In this document: positions 7,889-16,923 of the stretch, piece by piece
Layout of the letters: every line of letters starts with the position of its first letter
How positions within the stretch are numbered: the first letter of the stretch is position 1
Source of the DNA: Bacteroidales bacterium
Lineage (GTDB): Bacteria > Bacteroidota > Bacteroidia > Bacteroidales > Bacteroidaceae
Length of the DNA: 64,000 nt
Direction of reading: 5' to 3'
Assembly: GCA_015060865.1 (NCBI GenBank)
Contig: SUXS01000010.1
Span: forward strand, 1 to 64,000
Notes under the pieces: model-generated
Databases searched by the model: none
What the model was told of the DNA's origin: nothing
The model's input: only the letters and a program-made list of their open reading frames with translations
Program-made: the position numbers and the translations under genes

Positions 7889-9214
7889 ATGCAAATCATT
7901 CAATTAATTATTTCCTTATCTTTGCTCGTGGTCATCCACGAAATGGGACACTTCATCTTCGCCCGCCTTTTCGGTGTGCGCGTAGAACGTTTCTCGCTAT
8001 TCTTCGGCAAACCCATCTTGCGCTACAAGCCCAAGCGTAGCGAGACAGAATATGTTGTAGGATGGCTCCCCTTTGGCGGCTATGTAGAGCTGTCGGGCAT
8101 GATTGACGAGAGTCTTAACGTTGAACAGATGAAACAGCCGCCCCAGCCATGGGAGTTCCGTACCAAACCCGCATGGCAACGTCTGCTCATCATGGTGGGA
8201 GGTGTATGCTTCAACCTCATCTTGGCCTTTTTCATCTATGCGATGATACTCTTCAAATGGGGCGACACCTATGTTCCGCTCGACAACAGCAAGTATGGCA
8301 TGGAATTCAACGAACGTGCCGAAGCTATAGGTTTCCGCGACGGTGATGTACTTGTCTCTGCCGACGGCAAGGCTTTCGAGCGCTATGACGCAGATATGTT
8401 GCGTGCCATTGTGGATGCCGATAAGGTCACCGTATTGCGCAACGGCAATGAAGTGACTATCACTATGCCCGAAGAGATGAGTTTGCTCGATTTCAATAAG
8501 GACACACAACCATTCATAGATTTCTATGTACCCATGGTACTTGACAGCATCATTCCGAAAAGCGGTGCAGCCTATGCAGGACTACAACAAGGCGACAGCA
8601 TCATTAGCGTCAATGGCTATCCTGCTCATTCTTGGACAATGTTTACAGGCATACTCAAGCAACTGGCTACGCAAGAGAAGGAAGGCGTGATTGTTAACCA
8701 CGATCTTACGGTAGTATATAACCGTTCAGGAAGAATGGATACAGTAACGGTATGTACCGATGCTAACTTCATGGTAGGAGTATCAGCCTCCGACTTACGT
8801 CCATTCACACCTAAAGTCAAAGAATTTGGTTTCTTTGAATCTATACCGGCAGGTGTCGTTTACGGATGGAATGTACTGAAAGGATACGTCAGCGACTTCA
8901 AATACGTATTCACCAAGGAGGGAGCGAGTTCGCTAGGAGGATTTGTTACCATAGGAAAGCTTTTCCCTAAGCAATGGGATTGGTACCTCTTTTGGATGCG
9001 CACAGCATTCATCTCAATTATTCTAGCCTTCATGAACATTTTGCCTATACCTGCGCTTGATGGAGGGCATGTACTATTCCTCATCGTAGAGGCAATTACA
9101 GGTCGCAAGCCAAGTGACAAATTCATGGAACGAGTACAGATTATAGGTATGGTACTTCTTTTTGGATTGATGATTTATGCCAATCTGAATGATGTAATAC
9201 GCAATTTCTTCTAG
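7889..9214 (+). CDS. rseP: site-2 intramembrane zinc metalloprotease RseP
   Basis: Regulated intramembrane proteolysis enzyme of the inner membrane; in other bacteria it cuts anti-sigma factors and clears signal peptides. HEMGH (residues 17-21) lies in the first membrane segment; the second zinc motif NILPIPALDGGHVLF is near residue 385. Two PDZ-like regions lie between (about 125-200 and 215-290), and about four membrane segments are apparent. Length 441 residues is usual. It starts 18 bases after dxr and is followed by a hairpin terminator, closing the housekeeping operon. The substrate here cannot be read from the sequence. Confidence 0.93.
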   Translation: MQIIQLIISLSLLVVIHEMGHFIFARLFGVRVERFSLFFGKPILRYKPKRSETEYVVGWLPFGGYVELSGMIDESLNVEQMKQPPQPWEFRTKPAWQRLLIMVGGVCFNLILAFFIYAMILFKWGDTYVPLDNSKYGMEFNERAEAIGFRDGDVLVSADGKAFERYDADMLRAIVDADKVTVLRNGNEVTITMPEEMSLLDFNKDTQPFIDFYVPMVLDSIIPKSGAAYAGLQQGDSIISVNGYPAHSWTMFTGILKQLATQEKEGVIVNHDLTVVYNRSGRMDTVTVCTDANFMVGVSASDLRPFTPKVKEFGFFESIPAGVVYGWNVLKGYVSDFKYVFTKEGASSLGGFVTIGKLFPKQWDWYLFWMRTAFISIILAFMNILPIPALDGGHVLFLIVEAITGRKPSDKFMERVQIIGMVLLFGLMIYANLNDVIRNFF

Positions 9215-9236
9215 AGAAGTCACTTATCAACATATC

Positions 9237-9280
9237 GCAGGCAACCGGTCGCTTTCGCATCAGGTTGCCTGCTTCATTTT
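9237..9280 (+). terminator. rho-independent-like terminator after rseP
   Basis: A perfect 10-bp stem (GCAGGCAACC at 9237-9246 and its complement at 9263-9272) with a 16-nt loop is followed by TTCATTTT. It separates rseP from the oxalate genes. The T-run is interrupted, so efficiency is uncertain. Confidence 0.75.
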
Positions 9281-9444
9281 AAATACTAAGGAGAAAGGAT
9301 TTGCATATGTTAATCTTTTATATACGACACCACATATTCCCTTAAAATGTCCATGAGGAAAGAACATCTTCGGAGAACGCTTGTTGATGATGCTGTATGA
9401 AGAAAACCAATGTTTAACCCTTAATATCAATAGGAGATTATCGT

Positions 9445-10722
9445 ATGACAGCACCATTGCAAGGTATTAAAGTCATTGACTGGACCCAAGTACAGTCGGG
9501 TCCTTCGTGTACACAGATGTTGGCGTGGCTTGGCGCCGATGTCATCAAGATTGAGCGTGTGGGGCTCGGTGACCCTACACGTACCGAGCTTCTCGACTAT
9601 CCGGGCATGGATAGTCTCTACTACCTGCAGCTCAACTGCAACAAGCGTTCCATCGAGCTGGATATGAAGTCGCCCGAGGGCAAGGAGGTACTCACACGCC
9701 TGCTCAAGACAGCAGACATCTTTGTAGAGAACCTCCATCCTGGAGCCGTAGCCAAATTGGGCTTCTCGTGGGAGGAGGTACATAAGATCAATCCGCGTGT
9801 CATCTACGGCACCATCAAGGGATTCAACGACGACTCACCCTTCGCCTCGGTGAAGGCCTTCGAGCCGGTGGCACAGTGTGCCGGCGGCGCGGCTGCCACT
9901 ACAGGTTGGTGGAAAGGCGACTACAATATGCCTACGCAGTCGGGTGCCGCCTTGGGCGACAGCAACACGGGTATGCACCTGCTCATCGGTTTGCTGGCTG
10001 CACTGATGCAGCGTGAGAAGACGGGCGAGGGGTGCTTCGTGGAGCAGTCGATGCAGGATGCTGTCATCAACCTCTGCCGTGTGAAGCTGCGCGACCAGCT
10101 TATCCTCGAACATACCGGTGTGCTGGAGCACTTCCCGCAATACCCGAACGAGAAGTTTGGCGACACCGTGCCTCGTGGCGGTAATGTCGAAGGTGGTCAG
10201 GTGATGGGATGGTGCTACCGTTGTAAGGGCTGGGAGACCGACCCCGGTGCCTTCGTCTACATCGTGTTGCAGAACGAGGCGAAGCCCTTTGCCGCTGCTG
10301 CCACTGCCATCGGACACCCCGAATGGGCCAACGACCCCAAATACAATACACCTGCGGCCCGCAACAAAATTAAGGAAGAGATCTACGCCGCTGTGGAGGC
10401 CTACACCATCACTCGCGAGAAAATGGAAATCGTGGAGACTCTGGGCAAGGCCGGCGTGCCTTGCGGACCTGTGCTCACGATGAAGGAGATTGCCGAGGAC
10501 GAGTCGCTGCGCAAGTGCGGCACCATCGTCGAGGTAGACCAGCCCGGTCGTGGCAAGTTCCTCACCATTGGCTGTCCGCCCAAGTTCTCAAGCTATACTC
10601 CCGAGGTGAAGCCCGCTCCCGCATTGGGCGAACACACCGACGAAGTGCTCCGCGAGATTGGCTACACAGCCGACGAGATTGCGGCGTTGCGCAAGAAACA
10701 AGTCGTCTGCAAGACCGCATAG
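9445..10722 (+). CDS. frc: formyl-CoA:oxalate CoA-transferase
   Basis: Moves CoA from formyl-CoA to oxalate, giving oxalyl-CoA and formate; class III CoA-transferase, cytosolic. The N terminus ([19 protein letters not shown]) and the whole length (425 residues) resemble Oxalobacter and E. coli (YfdW) Frc closely. The catalytic Asp equivalent to Asp169 is Asp172 in [12 protein letters not shown] purine-rich AGGAGA lies 10 bases upstream of the ATG, an unusually good ribosome site for this genome. First gene of frc-oxc-AEC carrier. Other CoA-transferases of the CaiB/BaiF family are a less likely alternative given the adjacent oxalyl-CoA decarboxylase. Confidence 0.93.
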   Translation: MTAPLQGIKVIDWTQVQSGPSCTQMLAWLGADVIKIERVGLGDPTRTELLDYPGMDSLYYLQLNCNKRSIELDMKSPEGKEVLTRLLKTADIFVENLHPGAVAKLGFSWEEVHKINPRVIYGTIKGFNDDSPFASVKAFEPVAQCAGGAAATTGWWKGDYNMPTQSGAALGDSNTGMHLLIGLLAALMQREKTGEGCFVEQSMQDAVINLCRVKLRDQLILEHTGVLEHFPQYPNEKFGDTVPRGGNVEGGQVMGWCYRCKGWETDPGAFVYIVLQNEAKPFAAAATAIGHPEWANDPKYNTPAARNKIKEEIYAAVEAYTITREKMEIVETLGKAGVPCGPVLTMKEIAEDESLRKCGTIVEVDQPGRGKFLTIGCPPKFSSYTPEVKPAPALGEHTDEVLREIGYTADEIAALRKKQVVCKTA

Positions 10723-10740
10723 TTTTCAAAAATTGTCTGA

Positions 10741-10812
10741 GTTCTCCGAGACCTCCGAGCACTCCGAGTCCTCTGATTCCTCAGAGTCTTCCGAGTTCTC
10801 CGAGAACTCTTC
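10741..10812 (+). repeat. 9-bp tandem repeat between frc and oxc
   Basis: Eight consecutive 9-bp units of the form G-T/A-N-CTCCGA (for example GTTCTCCGA, GACCTCCGA, GCACTCCGA) fill most of the 111-bp gap. The last unit ends 21 bases before the oxc start. Read in one frame it would encode an acidic Ser-Glu repeat, but that frame starts inside frc and lacks any other gene-like feature. Confidence 0.92.
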
Positions 10813-10833
10813 CCTTTTCACTCTTCACTCATC

Positions 10834-12549
10834 ATGGACTATATCACCAATAACCCCCAAGCTACGCTTACCGACGGCATGCACCTCATGGTTGATGCCC
10901 TGAAGATGAATGGCGTAGACACAATCTATGGTGTCGTGGGCATCCCCGTCACCGACCTCGCCCGCCACGCTCAGGAGGTGGGCATCCGCTACATCGGTTT
11001 CCGCCACGAGCAGTCGGCGGGCAATGCTGCTGCCATCAGTGGCTACCTCACCCAGAAGCCGGGCATCTGCCTCACGGTGTCGGCCCCGGGTTTCCTCAAC
11101 GGTCTTACGGCATTGGCTGCTGCCACCATCAACGGGTTCCCGATGATACAGATCAGCGGCTCCAGCGACCGCAATATCATTGACCTGCAGCAAGGCGACT
11201 ATGAGGGACTCGACCAGATGAACGTGGCCAAGCCCTTTGCCAAGGCTGCCTACCGCATCAACCGCCCCGAAGACATTGCCGTAGGTGTAGCACGTGCTAT
11301 ACGCACTGCCGTATCGGGTCGTCCGGGTGGCGTGTACCTTGATATCACCACCGCCATGCTCAGCGCTACGATGGATGCTCAGGCTGCCCAGGCGTCGCTC
11401 TTTGCTCCTGTAGACCCTGCCCCCAAGCAATACCCCTGCTCCGGCTCGGTGAAGCGGGCCCTCAAACTGCTTGCTTCGGCACAGAAGCCCCTCATCATCA
11501 TCGGCAAGGGTGCGGCATACGCACAGGCCGAAGTCGAGCTGCGCACCTTTGTGGAGCGCACGGGCATCCCCTTCCTGCCCATGTCGATGGCCAAGGGACT
11601 CTTGCCCGACGACCATCCCCAGTGTGCCGCCTCGGCCCGTAGCCTCGTGCTCGGTCAGGCCGATGTGGTGATGCTCGTGGGCGCACGCCTCAATTGGCTC
11701 CTCACCCACGGCAAGGGCAAGAAGTGGAACCCTGCGGCGCAATTCATCCAGCTCGACATCGAGCCGGAAGAGATTGACAGCAACCGCCCCATTGCCGCTC
11801 CTGTGGTGGGCGACATCGTTTCGTCGCTCGATGTGATGATTGCCAAGATGGACAACTTCAATATCCACTGCCCACAGGCATGGCGCGATGCTATCGATGC
11901 GGTGAAGCAGACCAACGTGGCTAAGATGCAGGCCAAGCTCACTACGCTGACCTCGCCGATGAACTACTTCAACGCTCTAAAGGCAGTGAGCGATGTGCTC
12001 GACGGCTATAAGGACATCTATGTGGTGAACGAGGGAGCCAACACGCTCGACGACACGCGCAACGTCATCAATATGTACCGTCCGCGCCTGCGCCTCGACT
12101 GCGGCACATGGGGCGTCATGGGTATCGGCATGGGCTATGCCATAGCGGCAGCCGTCACCAGTGGTCGTCAGGTCGTGGCTATCGAGGGCGACAGCGCCTT
12201 CGGCTTCAGTGGTATGGAGATCGAGACCATCTGCCGCTACCGATTGCCCGTCACCGTGGTGGTGTTCAACAATGGCGGCATATACCGTGGCAACGACCCC
12301 AACCTCGGTGGTGGTGCCGACCCGTCGCCTACGTCGCTCACCCCCAATGCCCGCTACGACAAGCTGATAGAGGCCTTCGGTGGCACTGCCTACAATGCTA
12401 CCACGCCCGACGAACTGCGCACGGCGCTCACCGCCGCCCTCACCTCGCATCGTCCTGCCCTCATCAACTGCGTCATCGACCCTGCCGTGGGCACCGAGAG
12501 CGGACATATTGGGAATCTGAATCCAAAGACGGTGGCCCCGCAGAAGTGA
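10834..12549 (+). CDS. oxc: oxalyl-CoA decarboxylase
   Basis: Thiamine-diphosphate enzyme that decarboxylates oxalyl-CoA to formyl-CoA and CO2, regenerating the CoA donor for Frc. 571 residues, normal for the family. The catalytic Glu59 lies in GFRHEQSAGNAAA, and the ThDP/Mg motif runs from GDS (452-454) to the Asn pair at 479-480 (GDSAFGFSGME ... VVVFNN). GTWGVMGIGMGYA precedes it. E. coli YfdU and Oxalobacter Oxc are the closest known types. It follows frc across the 9-bp repeat spacer and is probably co-transcribed; each turn consumes a proton, so the pathway may serve acid tolerance or energy. Confidence 0.95.
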   Translation: MDYITNNPQATLTDGMHLMVDALKMNGVDTIYGVVGIPVTDLARHAQEVGIRYIGFRHEQSAGNAAAISGYLTQKPGICLTVSAPGFLNGLTALAAATINGFPMIQISGSSDRNIIDLQQGDYEGLDQMNVAKPFAKAAYRINRPEDIAVGVARAIRTAVSGRPGGVYLDITTAMLSATMDAQAAQASLFAPVDPAPKQYPCSGSVKRALKLLASAQKPLIIIGKGAAYAQAEVELRTFVERTGIPFLPMSMAKGLLPDDHPQCAASARSLVLGQADVVMLVGARLNWLLTHGKGKKWNPAAQFIQLDIEPEEIDSNRPIAAPVVGDIVSSLDVMIAKMDNFNIHCPQAWRDAIDAVKQTNVAKMQAKLTTLTSPMNYFNALKAVSDVLDGYKDIYVVNEGANTLDDTRNVINMYRPRLRLDCGTWGVMGIGMGYAIAAAVTSGRQVVAIEGDSAFGFSGMEIETICRYRLPVTVVVFNNGGIYRGNDPNLGGGADPSPTSLTPNARYDKLIEAFGGTAYNATTPDELRTALTAALTSHRPALINCVIDPAVGTESGHIGNLNPKTVAPQK

Positions 12550-12569
12550 TTGTTTAACCATTAGTCGGA

Positions 12570-12605
12570 GTTCTCTGAGGTCTCTGGGGCCTCGGAGTTC
12601 TCTGA
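12570..12605 (+). repeat. 9-bp tandem repeat between oxc and the carrier gene
   Basis: Four 9-bp units (GTTCTCTGA, GGTCTCTGG, GGCCTCGGA, GTTCTCTGA) lie in the 78-bp gap. They are of the same type as the eight units upstream of oxc, so both internal gaps of the oxalate operon carry the same repeat class. Confidence 0.88.
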
Positions 12606-12627
12606 CAAACCAAAGAAAGGAAAGATT

Positions 12628-13581
12628 ATGCTCGACATCCTTATCAAAGACATTCTCCCCATTTTCGTCATCATGGCGTTGGGCTATATGGCAGGTAAGC
12701 GTGGTGTGTTCTCATCAAGCAATGCACAGATTTTTAACAAACTTGTACTTACCTATGCCTTACCGGCGGCTTTGTTTGTATCCATCGTCAAGGCCGATCG
12801 TTCAATGTTGTTTGATGATGGCAAATTGCTCGTCATTAGTTTGGTCGTATTAGTAGGATTGTTCCTTTTTTCCTACTTTTCTACCTACAAGATTTTCAAG
12901 CACAGCAAAAGTGAGGCTGCGGTGAGTGCCCTCATCACTGGCTCGCCCACCATCGGTTTCCTCGGCTTTGCCGTACTCGGCCCTATCTATGGCAATACTG
13001 CTTCCACTGGGCTAGTGATAGCCATCGTCTCCATCGTTGTCAATGCCATCAGCATCCCCATTGGCATGGCATTGCTCAATGCGGGAAAGAACGATGGTTC
13101 CAAGGATGCAGACGGAGGCAAAAGGAGCAATCCTGTGCTCGATGCCCTAAAAGCTCCAGTGTGTTGGGCTCCCATCCTCGCCGTAATCCTGGTACTACTG
13201 GGGATAAAGTTTCCTCCAATCCTTGAGCCCAACTTCGAGCTTATCGCCAAAGCAAATTCCGGTGTAGCCGTCTTTGCAGCGGGTCTGACCCTCTCAGGAA
13301 TGAAATTCCAATTAGACAAAGAGGTGCTCTACAATACCTGCTTCAAGCTCCTCCTGATGCCGGCAGTCTTGCTCGTCATTGGATTGATATTCAAGATGGA
13401 GCCCATGAAGCTACAGATGATGGTGCTTGCCGGTGCCCTGCCTCCCGCCTTCTCGGGTATCATCATTGGCAGCCGCTATCAGCAGTATGTGCGCACAGGT
13501 ACTTCCACACTTGCCTTCAGTATCTTCATGTTTGTACTCACCGCCCCGCTGTGGATATGGATCACTCGCCTTGTGGCATAG
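12628..13581 (+). CDS. AEC-family membrane carrier, probable oxalate/formate-linked transporter
   Basis: 317 residues, strongly hydrophobic throughout, with about ten membrane segments in two halves and the fold features of the auxin-efflux-carrier (AEC) family: [11 protein letters not shown] near the start and [10 protein letters not shown] near residue 275. E. coli has the AEC member YfdV directly after yfdW (frc) and yfdU (oxc), the same order as here, so oxalate or formate movement is a reasonable inference; other AEC members carry malate. A ribosome-site-like AAAGGAAAG precedes the ATG by 6 bases. Last gene of the operon, before a terminator. Confidence 0.85.
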   Translation: MLDILIKDILPIFVIMALGYMAGKRGVFSSSNAQIFNKLVLTYALPAALFVSIVKADRSMLFDDGKLLVISLVVLVGLFLFSYFSTYKIFKHSKSEAAVSALITGSPTIGFLGFAVLGPIYGNTASTGLVIAIVSIVVNAISIPIGMALLNAGKNDGSKDADGGKRSNPVLDALKAPVCWAPILAVILVLLGIKFPPILEPNFELIAKANSGVAVFAAGLTLSGMKFQLDKEVLYNTCFKLLLMPAVLLVIGLIFKMEPMKLQMMVLAGALPPAFSGIIIGSRYQQYVRTGTSTLAFSIFMFVLTAPLWIWITRLVA

Positions 13582-13611
13582 GCTCTATTCAGTTTTGAAT
13601 GGTACCAAAAG

Positions 13612-13655
13612 CATCGCACCCGCCCATTAAAGGCAGGTGCGATGTATCTATTTTT
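13612..13655. terminator. hairpin terminator between convergent genes
   Basis: CATCGCACC (13612-13620) pairs with GGTGCGATG (13636-13644), followed by TATCTATTTTT on the plus strand. It ends the oxalate operon; the leftward gene ending at 13670 could also use it, but the A-tract on that side is shorter. Confidence 0.75.
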
Positions 13656-13669
13656 GTACTATGCTAGGA

Positions 13670-14911
13670 CTATAGTACTACTTTATGCCCGTTTCTTATG
13701 TAGATTCCGCGTGTGGGGTTCGCTACGGGGCGTCCCATGAGGTCATAATAAGGAGCAATCGTTTCTTTTAGTACAGTATCTACAGAGGTACTTCCCTGCA
13801 CCTTTACTTCCATCTTGACACTCTGGTCATAGGGGTCGCACACGTAAATACAGTCAATCTGCTCTGCCAGGCGAGGAATGGTGAAGTCAACGTAATGGTT
13901 TCCTATACAAGTGGCGCCTACCACACCTACCTCGTAGAATGTCAGTGCAATGCTTCCATCCTGCTCTTCGGCAACACAATACAGCCCCATTCCGCAGTTC
14001 GATAGGTAATAGCCTTGGATGCGAATAGTCTCTTCTCCTATCTCTGCAGTAAGTGATGCTGTCTCGTTCTCAATGTTCAAGTCTACATTGGCATCCGTTC
14101 CATAACGATTGGCTGCAGCGCGGTATACAATGGCGTTCATCGCGCCCTCTTCATACACCTCAAAGTAGTGCACATTGCTTACGTATACGTTGTATACATC
14201 GGCAGTGCAGTTCTCGAAGCTGACATCTATCGTTTGGCGCACCATGAAGGAGCCTTGCCATCCGTCAGCACAAGTGGAGTCTTCGTAATTAGTGTAGATG
14301 TTGAAGAAGGCCGAGCCATTAATAATATCATACTCCAGCTCCGAGGGAATGCAGGCGTGTCCCCAAAACGAACCGGTGAGGCGCATTATGCCGTCGGTGA
14401 GCGTCACCTTAAAGTCGTTACCTTCACCATCGAGGAACTCACCCAGAGGCAATGTCATACGTCCGCGGTGCTGCACTACACCAGGCTCGCCCTCATCTAC
14501 CACCACGCTGCATTCGTGGCTTATGCCATTGGCATAGACACTCACGTTGGTTTCTCCTGCTCGGCGTGCTGTGATAAGCCCCTCTTCGCTCACCGAGGCT
14601 ACGTCTGAGTTGCAGTAATAATAGATATACTTACTGTTGGAAGCAGCCCACTCGGGGTCGTTCCAGATAATTGATAGCTGGAATGTTTCGCCCACACGTA
14701 GCTTTACTTTTTCTGCATTGAGTGTAAACTCTTTTTGGCTTGTCGTGTCCATCATTTCGCCCTCATCTATTATAGGAGGAGTTACGGGAGGGTTAACTTC
14801 TGCCGTGTCGCCAGGGGCAACATACCCTGTGTCTGCTACGGCCACATACGAGCGTGCCGAGATACTCATAGCCATCATCAGGCCTGCAAGGAGTGTCATT
14901 GTCTTTTTCAT
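13670..14911 (-). CDS. secreted protein with Ig-like (Big_2) domain and C-terminal sorting-like tail
   Basis: 413 residues. Signal peptide at 1-19 (MKKTMTLLAGLMMAMSISA). A bacterial Ig-like group 2 domain covers about residues 60-140 (FTLNAEKVKLRVGETFQLSI ... VASVSEEGLITARRAGETNVSVYA). The rest, rich in beta-type sequence, is not recognised. It ends YYDLMGRPVANPTRGIYI plus NGHKVVL, nearly identical to the tail of the neighbouring gene and similar to the tails of several other secreted proteins in this window. Likely a surface or extracellular protein; role unknown. Phased TTGCA repeats lie about 110-150 bases upstream of its start. Confidence 0.8.
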   Translation of the reverse strand: MKKTMTLLAGLMMAMSISARSYVAVADTGYVAPGDTAEVNPPVTPPIIDEGEMMDTTSQKEFTLNAEKVKLRVGETFQLSIIWNDPEWAASNSKYIYYYCNSDVASVSEEGLITARRAGETNVSVYANGISHECSVVVDEGEPGVVQHRGRMTLPLGEFLDGEGNDFKVTLTDGIMRLTGSFWGHACIPSELEYDIINGSAFFNIYTNYEDSTCADGWQGSFMVRQTIDVSFENCTADVYNVYVSNVHYFEVYEEGAMNAIVYRAAANRYGTDANVDLNIENETASLTAEIGEETIRIQGYYLSNCGMGLYCVAEEQDGSIALTFYEVGVVGATCIGNHYVDFTIPRLAEQIDCIYVCDPYDQSVKMEVKVQGSTSVDTVLKETIAPYYDLMGRPVANPTRGIYIRNGHKVVL

Positions 14912-15019
14912 AATCTCTGTACTTTTTTTGATTCGTTAATGATACTGTTTGCTCCCCGCTCAGTCGGGATTCGCAGTGCAAAGTTGCAAACATCGTCATG
15001 CCCAGACAACTTTTTCGTC

Positions 15020-15059
15020 TTGCAAAAGTCTTGCATGTTTACGGTGCAATACCTTTGCA
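15020..15059. promoter_or_regulatory. phased TTGCA repeats, copy A
   Basis: TTGCA begins at 15020 and 15031, GTGCA at 15044 and TTGCA at 15055: two pairs, each with an 11-bp start-to-start distance. They lie between the leftward Ig-like gene and the 3' end of the preceding gene. An operator for the leftward gene is suggested by similar arrays before three further genes. Confidence 0.5.
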
Positions 15060-15074
15060 ATAGTTGTTCAAGGA

Positions 15075-16748
15075 TTACAACACCACTTTTCGTCCATTTT
15101 TTATATATATACCACGCGTGGGGTGTGCCACCGGGCGGCCTTGCAGATCGTAGTAGGGGGCGTCGGTGTTGGGCGCTACTATCGGGTCGATGCTCGTGTC
15201 GAGGTTGATGGTGGTGACGGCCCATTCCGTGGCGCGGCCAAACATGTCGATGCTGCGTGAGTGGAGGTATACGTAGCCGCCGTCGGGATAGTGGGGGAGT
15301 TCTATGACAAAATCGCACTGTCCGTGGGCACGGCATTCCTGACTAGCAGTGTAGAGGGTGTTGGCATGGCAGTCGGTCACCGCCACTTCTACGGTGTAGC
15401 GTTGCCATGCAGGGGCACGGCTATAGATGTCCTTGTTCTCGCCCTCGCCAATGCGTACAGGGATATCGCCACGCGGACGCACCGAGGCTCGTATTGTGGG
15501 TGGACCTGTTGGAGCCATCTCTCCTGCATTGTCGACACAGGCATCCGCCTCTGTTGTGTCCGATACGGTCACCTCATTCTCGGGTGAGATGTAGCCCTTT
15601 ACGAAGTCGTCTGTGGTCACTAATTGCGAGTAGGTCCATTGGATGTCGTCCTTAATATATGCCGCAAGGTCAGGTACAACGTAGGTGATGCGGTAGGTGG
15701 TATCGGCATAGTTGGATATGCTGCTCTTGTCTATTGATGGCGCACTGCCGTTGAATACGATGCACAGATCTCCGAAGGGATTCTCTTCTGCTTGCTCATC
15801 GTCAAGTATCATGATATCGGTAAAGGCATCGGGCATGATGCAGTTGAGCCGCTCGGTGAAGTAGATTATCTGGCCTTGGCGGAAAATGGCATTGGTAAAA
15901 GCGCTGGTGCCCACGGTGTCTACATCGAAGTAGATGACTGTCTTGTCGTTCCAGCGGGCAAAGTCGGTAGAGTCTGTTATCGCTTCACCTTCATTGATGA
16001 TGTAGCGATAGAGGTAGCTATCGCCATAATAGATGCCATAGCCGTGTTTGGTGGTGGGGCGAGGCCCTTCATCAATAGATATATAGCAACCCTCATTCGC
16101 TTGGTAGAGAATCCTTTCGCTGTCGTGTACGCACAGCAGCTTGAACGCACATTTTCCGTATGAGTCGCTATAATGATGTTCGCTCAATCCATATCCCATA
16201 GTCAAACCTATCACTCCAAGTTCCTCGTATACCCGTATATATTGGTCTACAAACTCAACCCTGCTCTCCGATTTGTCGTATTTCCCTATCTGCATTTCGT
16301 GACAGCGATAGCTTTTTGTACTATCTGTATCGGATAGAAGCGCATCATATATATTGTGAATACGGCCATACTCTAAGCCCTCTTTGAAGCAAAGCGTGTC
16401 ACCAACCTGTGCGGTATAATCAAACCATAGTTTCTCTTCATAGACATCAGCAATGTAAACCTTGCCGTCCTCTTCCCGCATAAAGCTGTTATATGGTCGC
16501 ATATCTGACAAGTCCTCTTTATAGCTTATCCAATTCTTCTTGTATGTCTTTCCATGAAGTATGGTGTCTCCTTGAAGTCTGTAAGTGATAGTGCCAGAGT
16601 GGTGTGCAGAACATAATGAGTTGTTGTGGTATACCGCCCATTGCTTACCTTCGGTTACTAAGTATGTCTTCTGCTCCGACAAAGCGGATTGTGCCATGAT
16701 GCCTTGCACTACACCCAGCAAAACCAACAAACTAAAAATCTTCTTCAT
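15075..16748 (-). CDS. secreted protein of unknown function with C-terminal sorting-like tail
   Basis: 557 residues from the ATG at 16748, chosen because a typical signal peptide follows directly (MKKIFSLLVLLGVVQGIMAQ); an upstream in-frame ATG would add 32 residues without one. The first 250 residues are rich in Tyr and Asp and resemble secreted Bacteroidales proteins of unknown function. Near the C terminus a beta-sandwich-like segment (about 440-520) precedes the tail YYDLQGRPVAHPTRGIYI plus KNGRKVVL. Tail and neighbourhood suggest that it and the Ig-like protein are exported by the same route. A TTGCA pair lies 75-90 bases upstream. Confidence 0.78.
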   Translation of the reverse strand: MKKIFSLLVLLGVVQGIMAQSALSEQKTYLVTEGKQWAVYHNNSLCSAHHSGTITYRLQGDTILHGKTYKKNWISYKEDLSDMRPYNSFMREEDGKVYIADVYEEKLWFDYTAQVGDTLCFKEGLEYGRIHNIYDALLSDTDSTKSYRCHEMQIGKYDKSESRVEFVDQYIRVYEELGVIGLTMGYGLSEHHYSDSYGKCAFKLLCVHDSERILYQANEGCYISIDEGPRPTTKHGYGIYYGDSYLYRYIINEGEAITDSTDFARWNDKTVIYFDVDTVGTSAFTNAIFRQGQIIYFTERLNCIMPDAFTDIMILDDEQAEENPFGDLCIVFNGSAPSIDKSSISNYADTTYRITYVVPDLAAYIKDDIQWTYSQLVTTDDFVKGYISPENEVTVSDTTEADACVDNAGEMAPTGPPTIRASVRPRGDIPVRIGEGENKDIYSRAPAWQRYTVEVAVTDCHANTLYTASQECRAHGQCDFVIELPHYPDGGYVYLHSRSIDMFGRATEWAVTTINLDTSIDPIVAPNTDAPYYDLQGRPVAHPTRGIYIKNGRKVVL

Positions 16749-16820
16749 AGTGTAAATATGTTTATTTTCGTTGTTGAGAGCAAATATAGGAATAATGCAG
16801 CAAAAAACGATGTGTTGGTA

Positions 16821-16895
16821 TATTGCAAAAGTATTGCAAAGCAAAAAATATCGATGAAATGGGCGAAAATTGTATTATCTGACTTATGGCGTTTG
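16821..16895. repeat. direct repeat flanking the methyltransferase gene, copy 1
   Basis: This stretch aligns without gaps to 17814-17888, with 61 of 75 positions identical by eye. It begins with the TTGCA pair (16823 and 16834; copy B of the phased repeat). The second copy lies upstream of the methyltransferase, so the two copies bracket that gene in the same orientation. Confidence 0.8.
16823..16838. promoter_or_regulatory. phased TTGCA repeats, copy B
   Basis: TTGCA at 16823 and 16834, 11 bp apart. On the minus strand the pair overlaps TACTTTTG, a match to the -7 consensus TAnnTTTG, about 80 bases before the start at 16748. The repeats may thus sit on the promoter of the secreted protein gene. 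Confidence 0.5.
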
Positions 16896-16923
16896 CATGC
16901 GAAGAGCCAAACAAGCAGACTTA

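Noticed and set aside
10658..10903. Acidic Ser-Glu repeat protein between frc and oxc
   Set aside because: The frame starts inside frc and ends inside oxc; the repeat is the 9-bp DNA repeat in translation.
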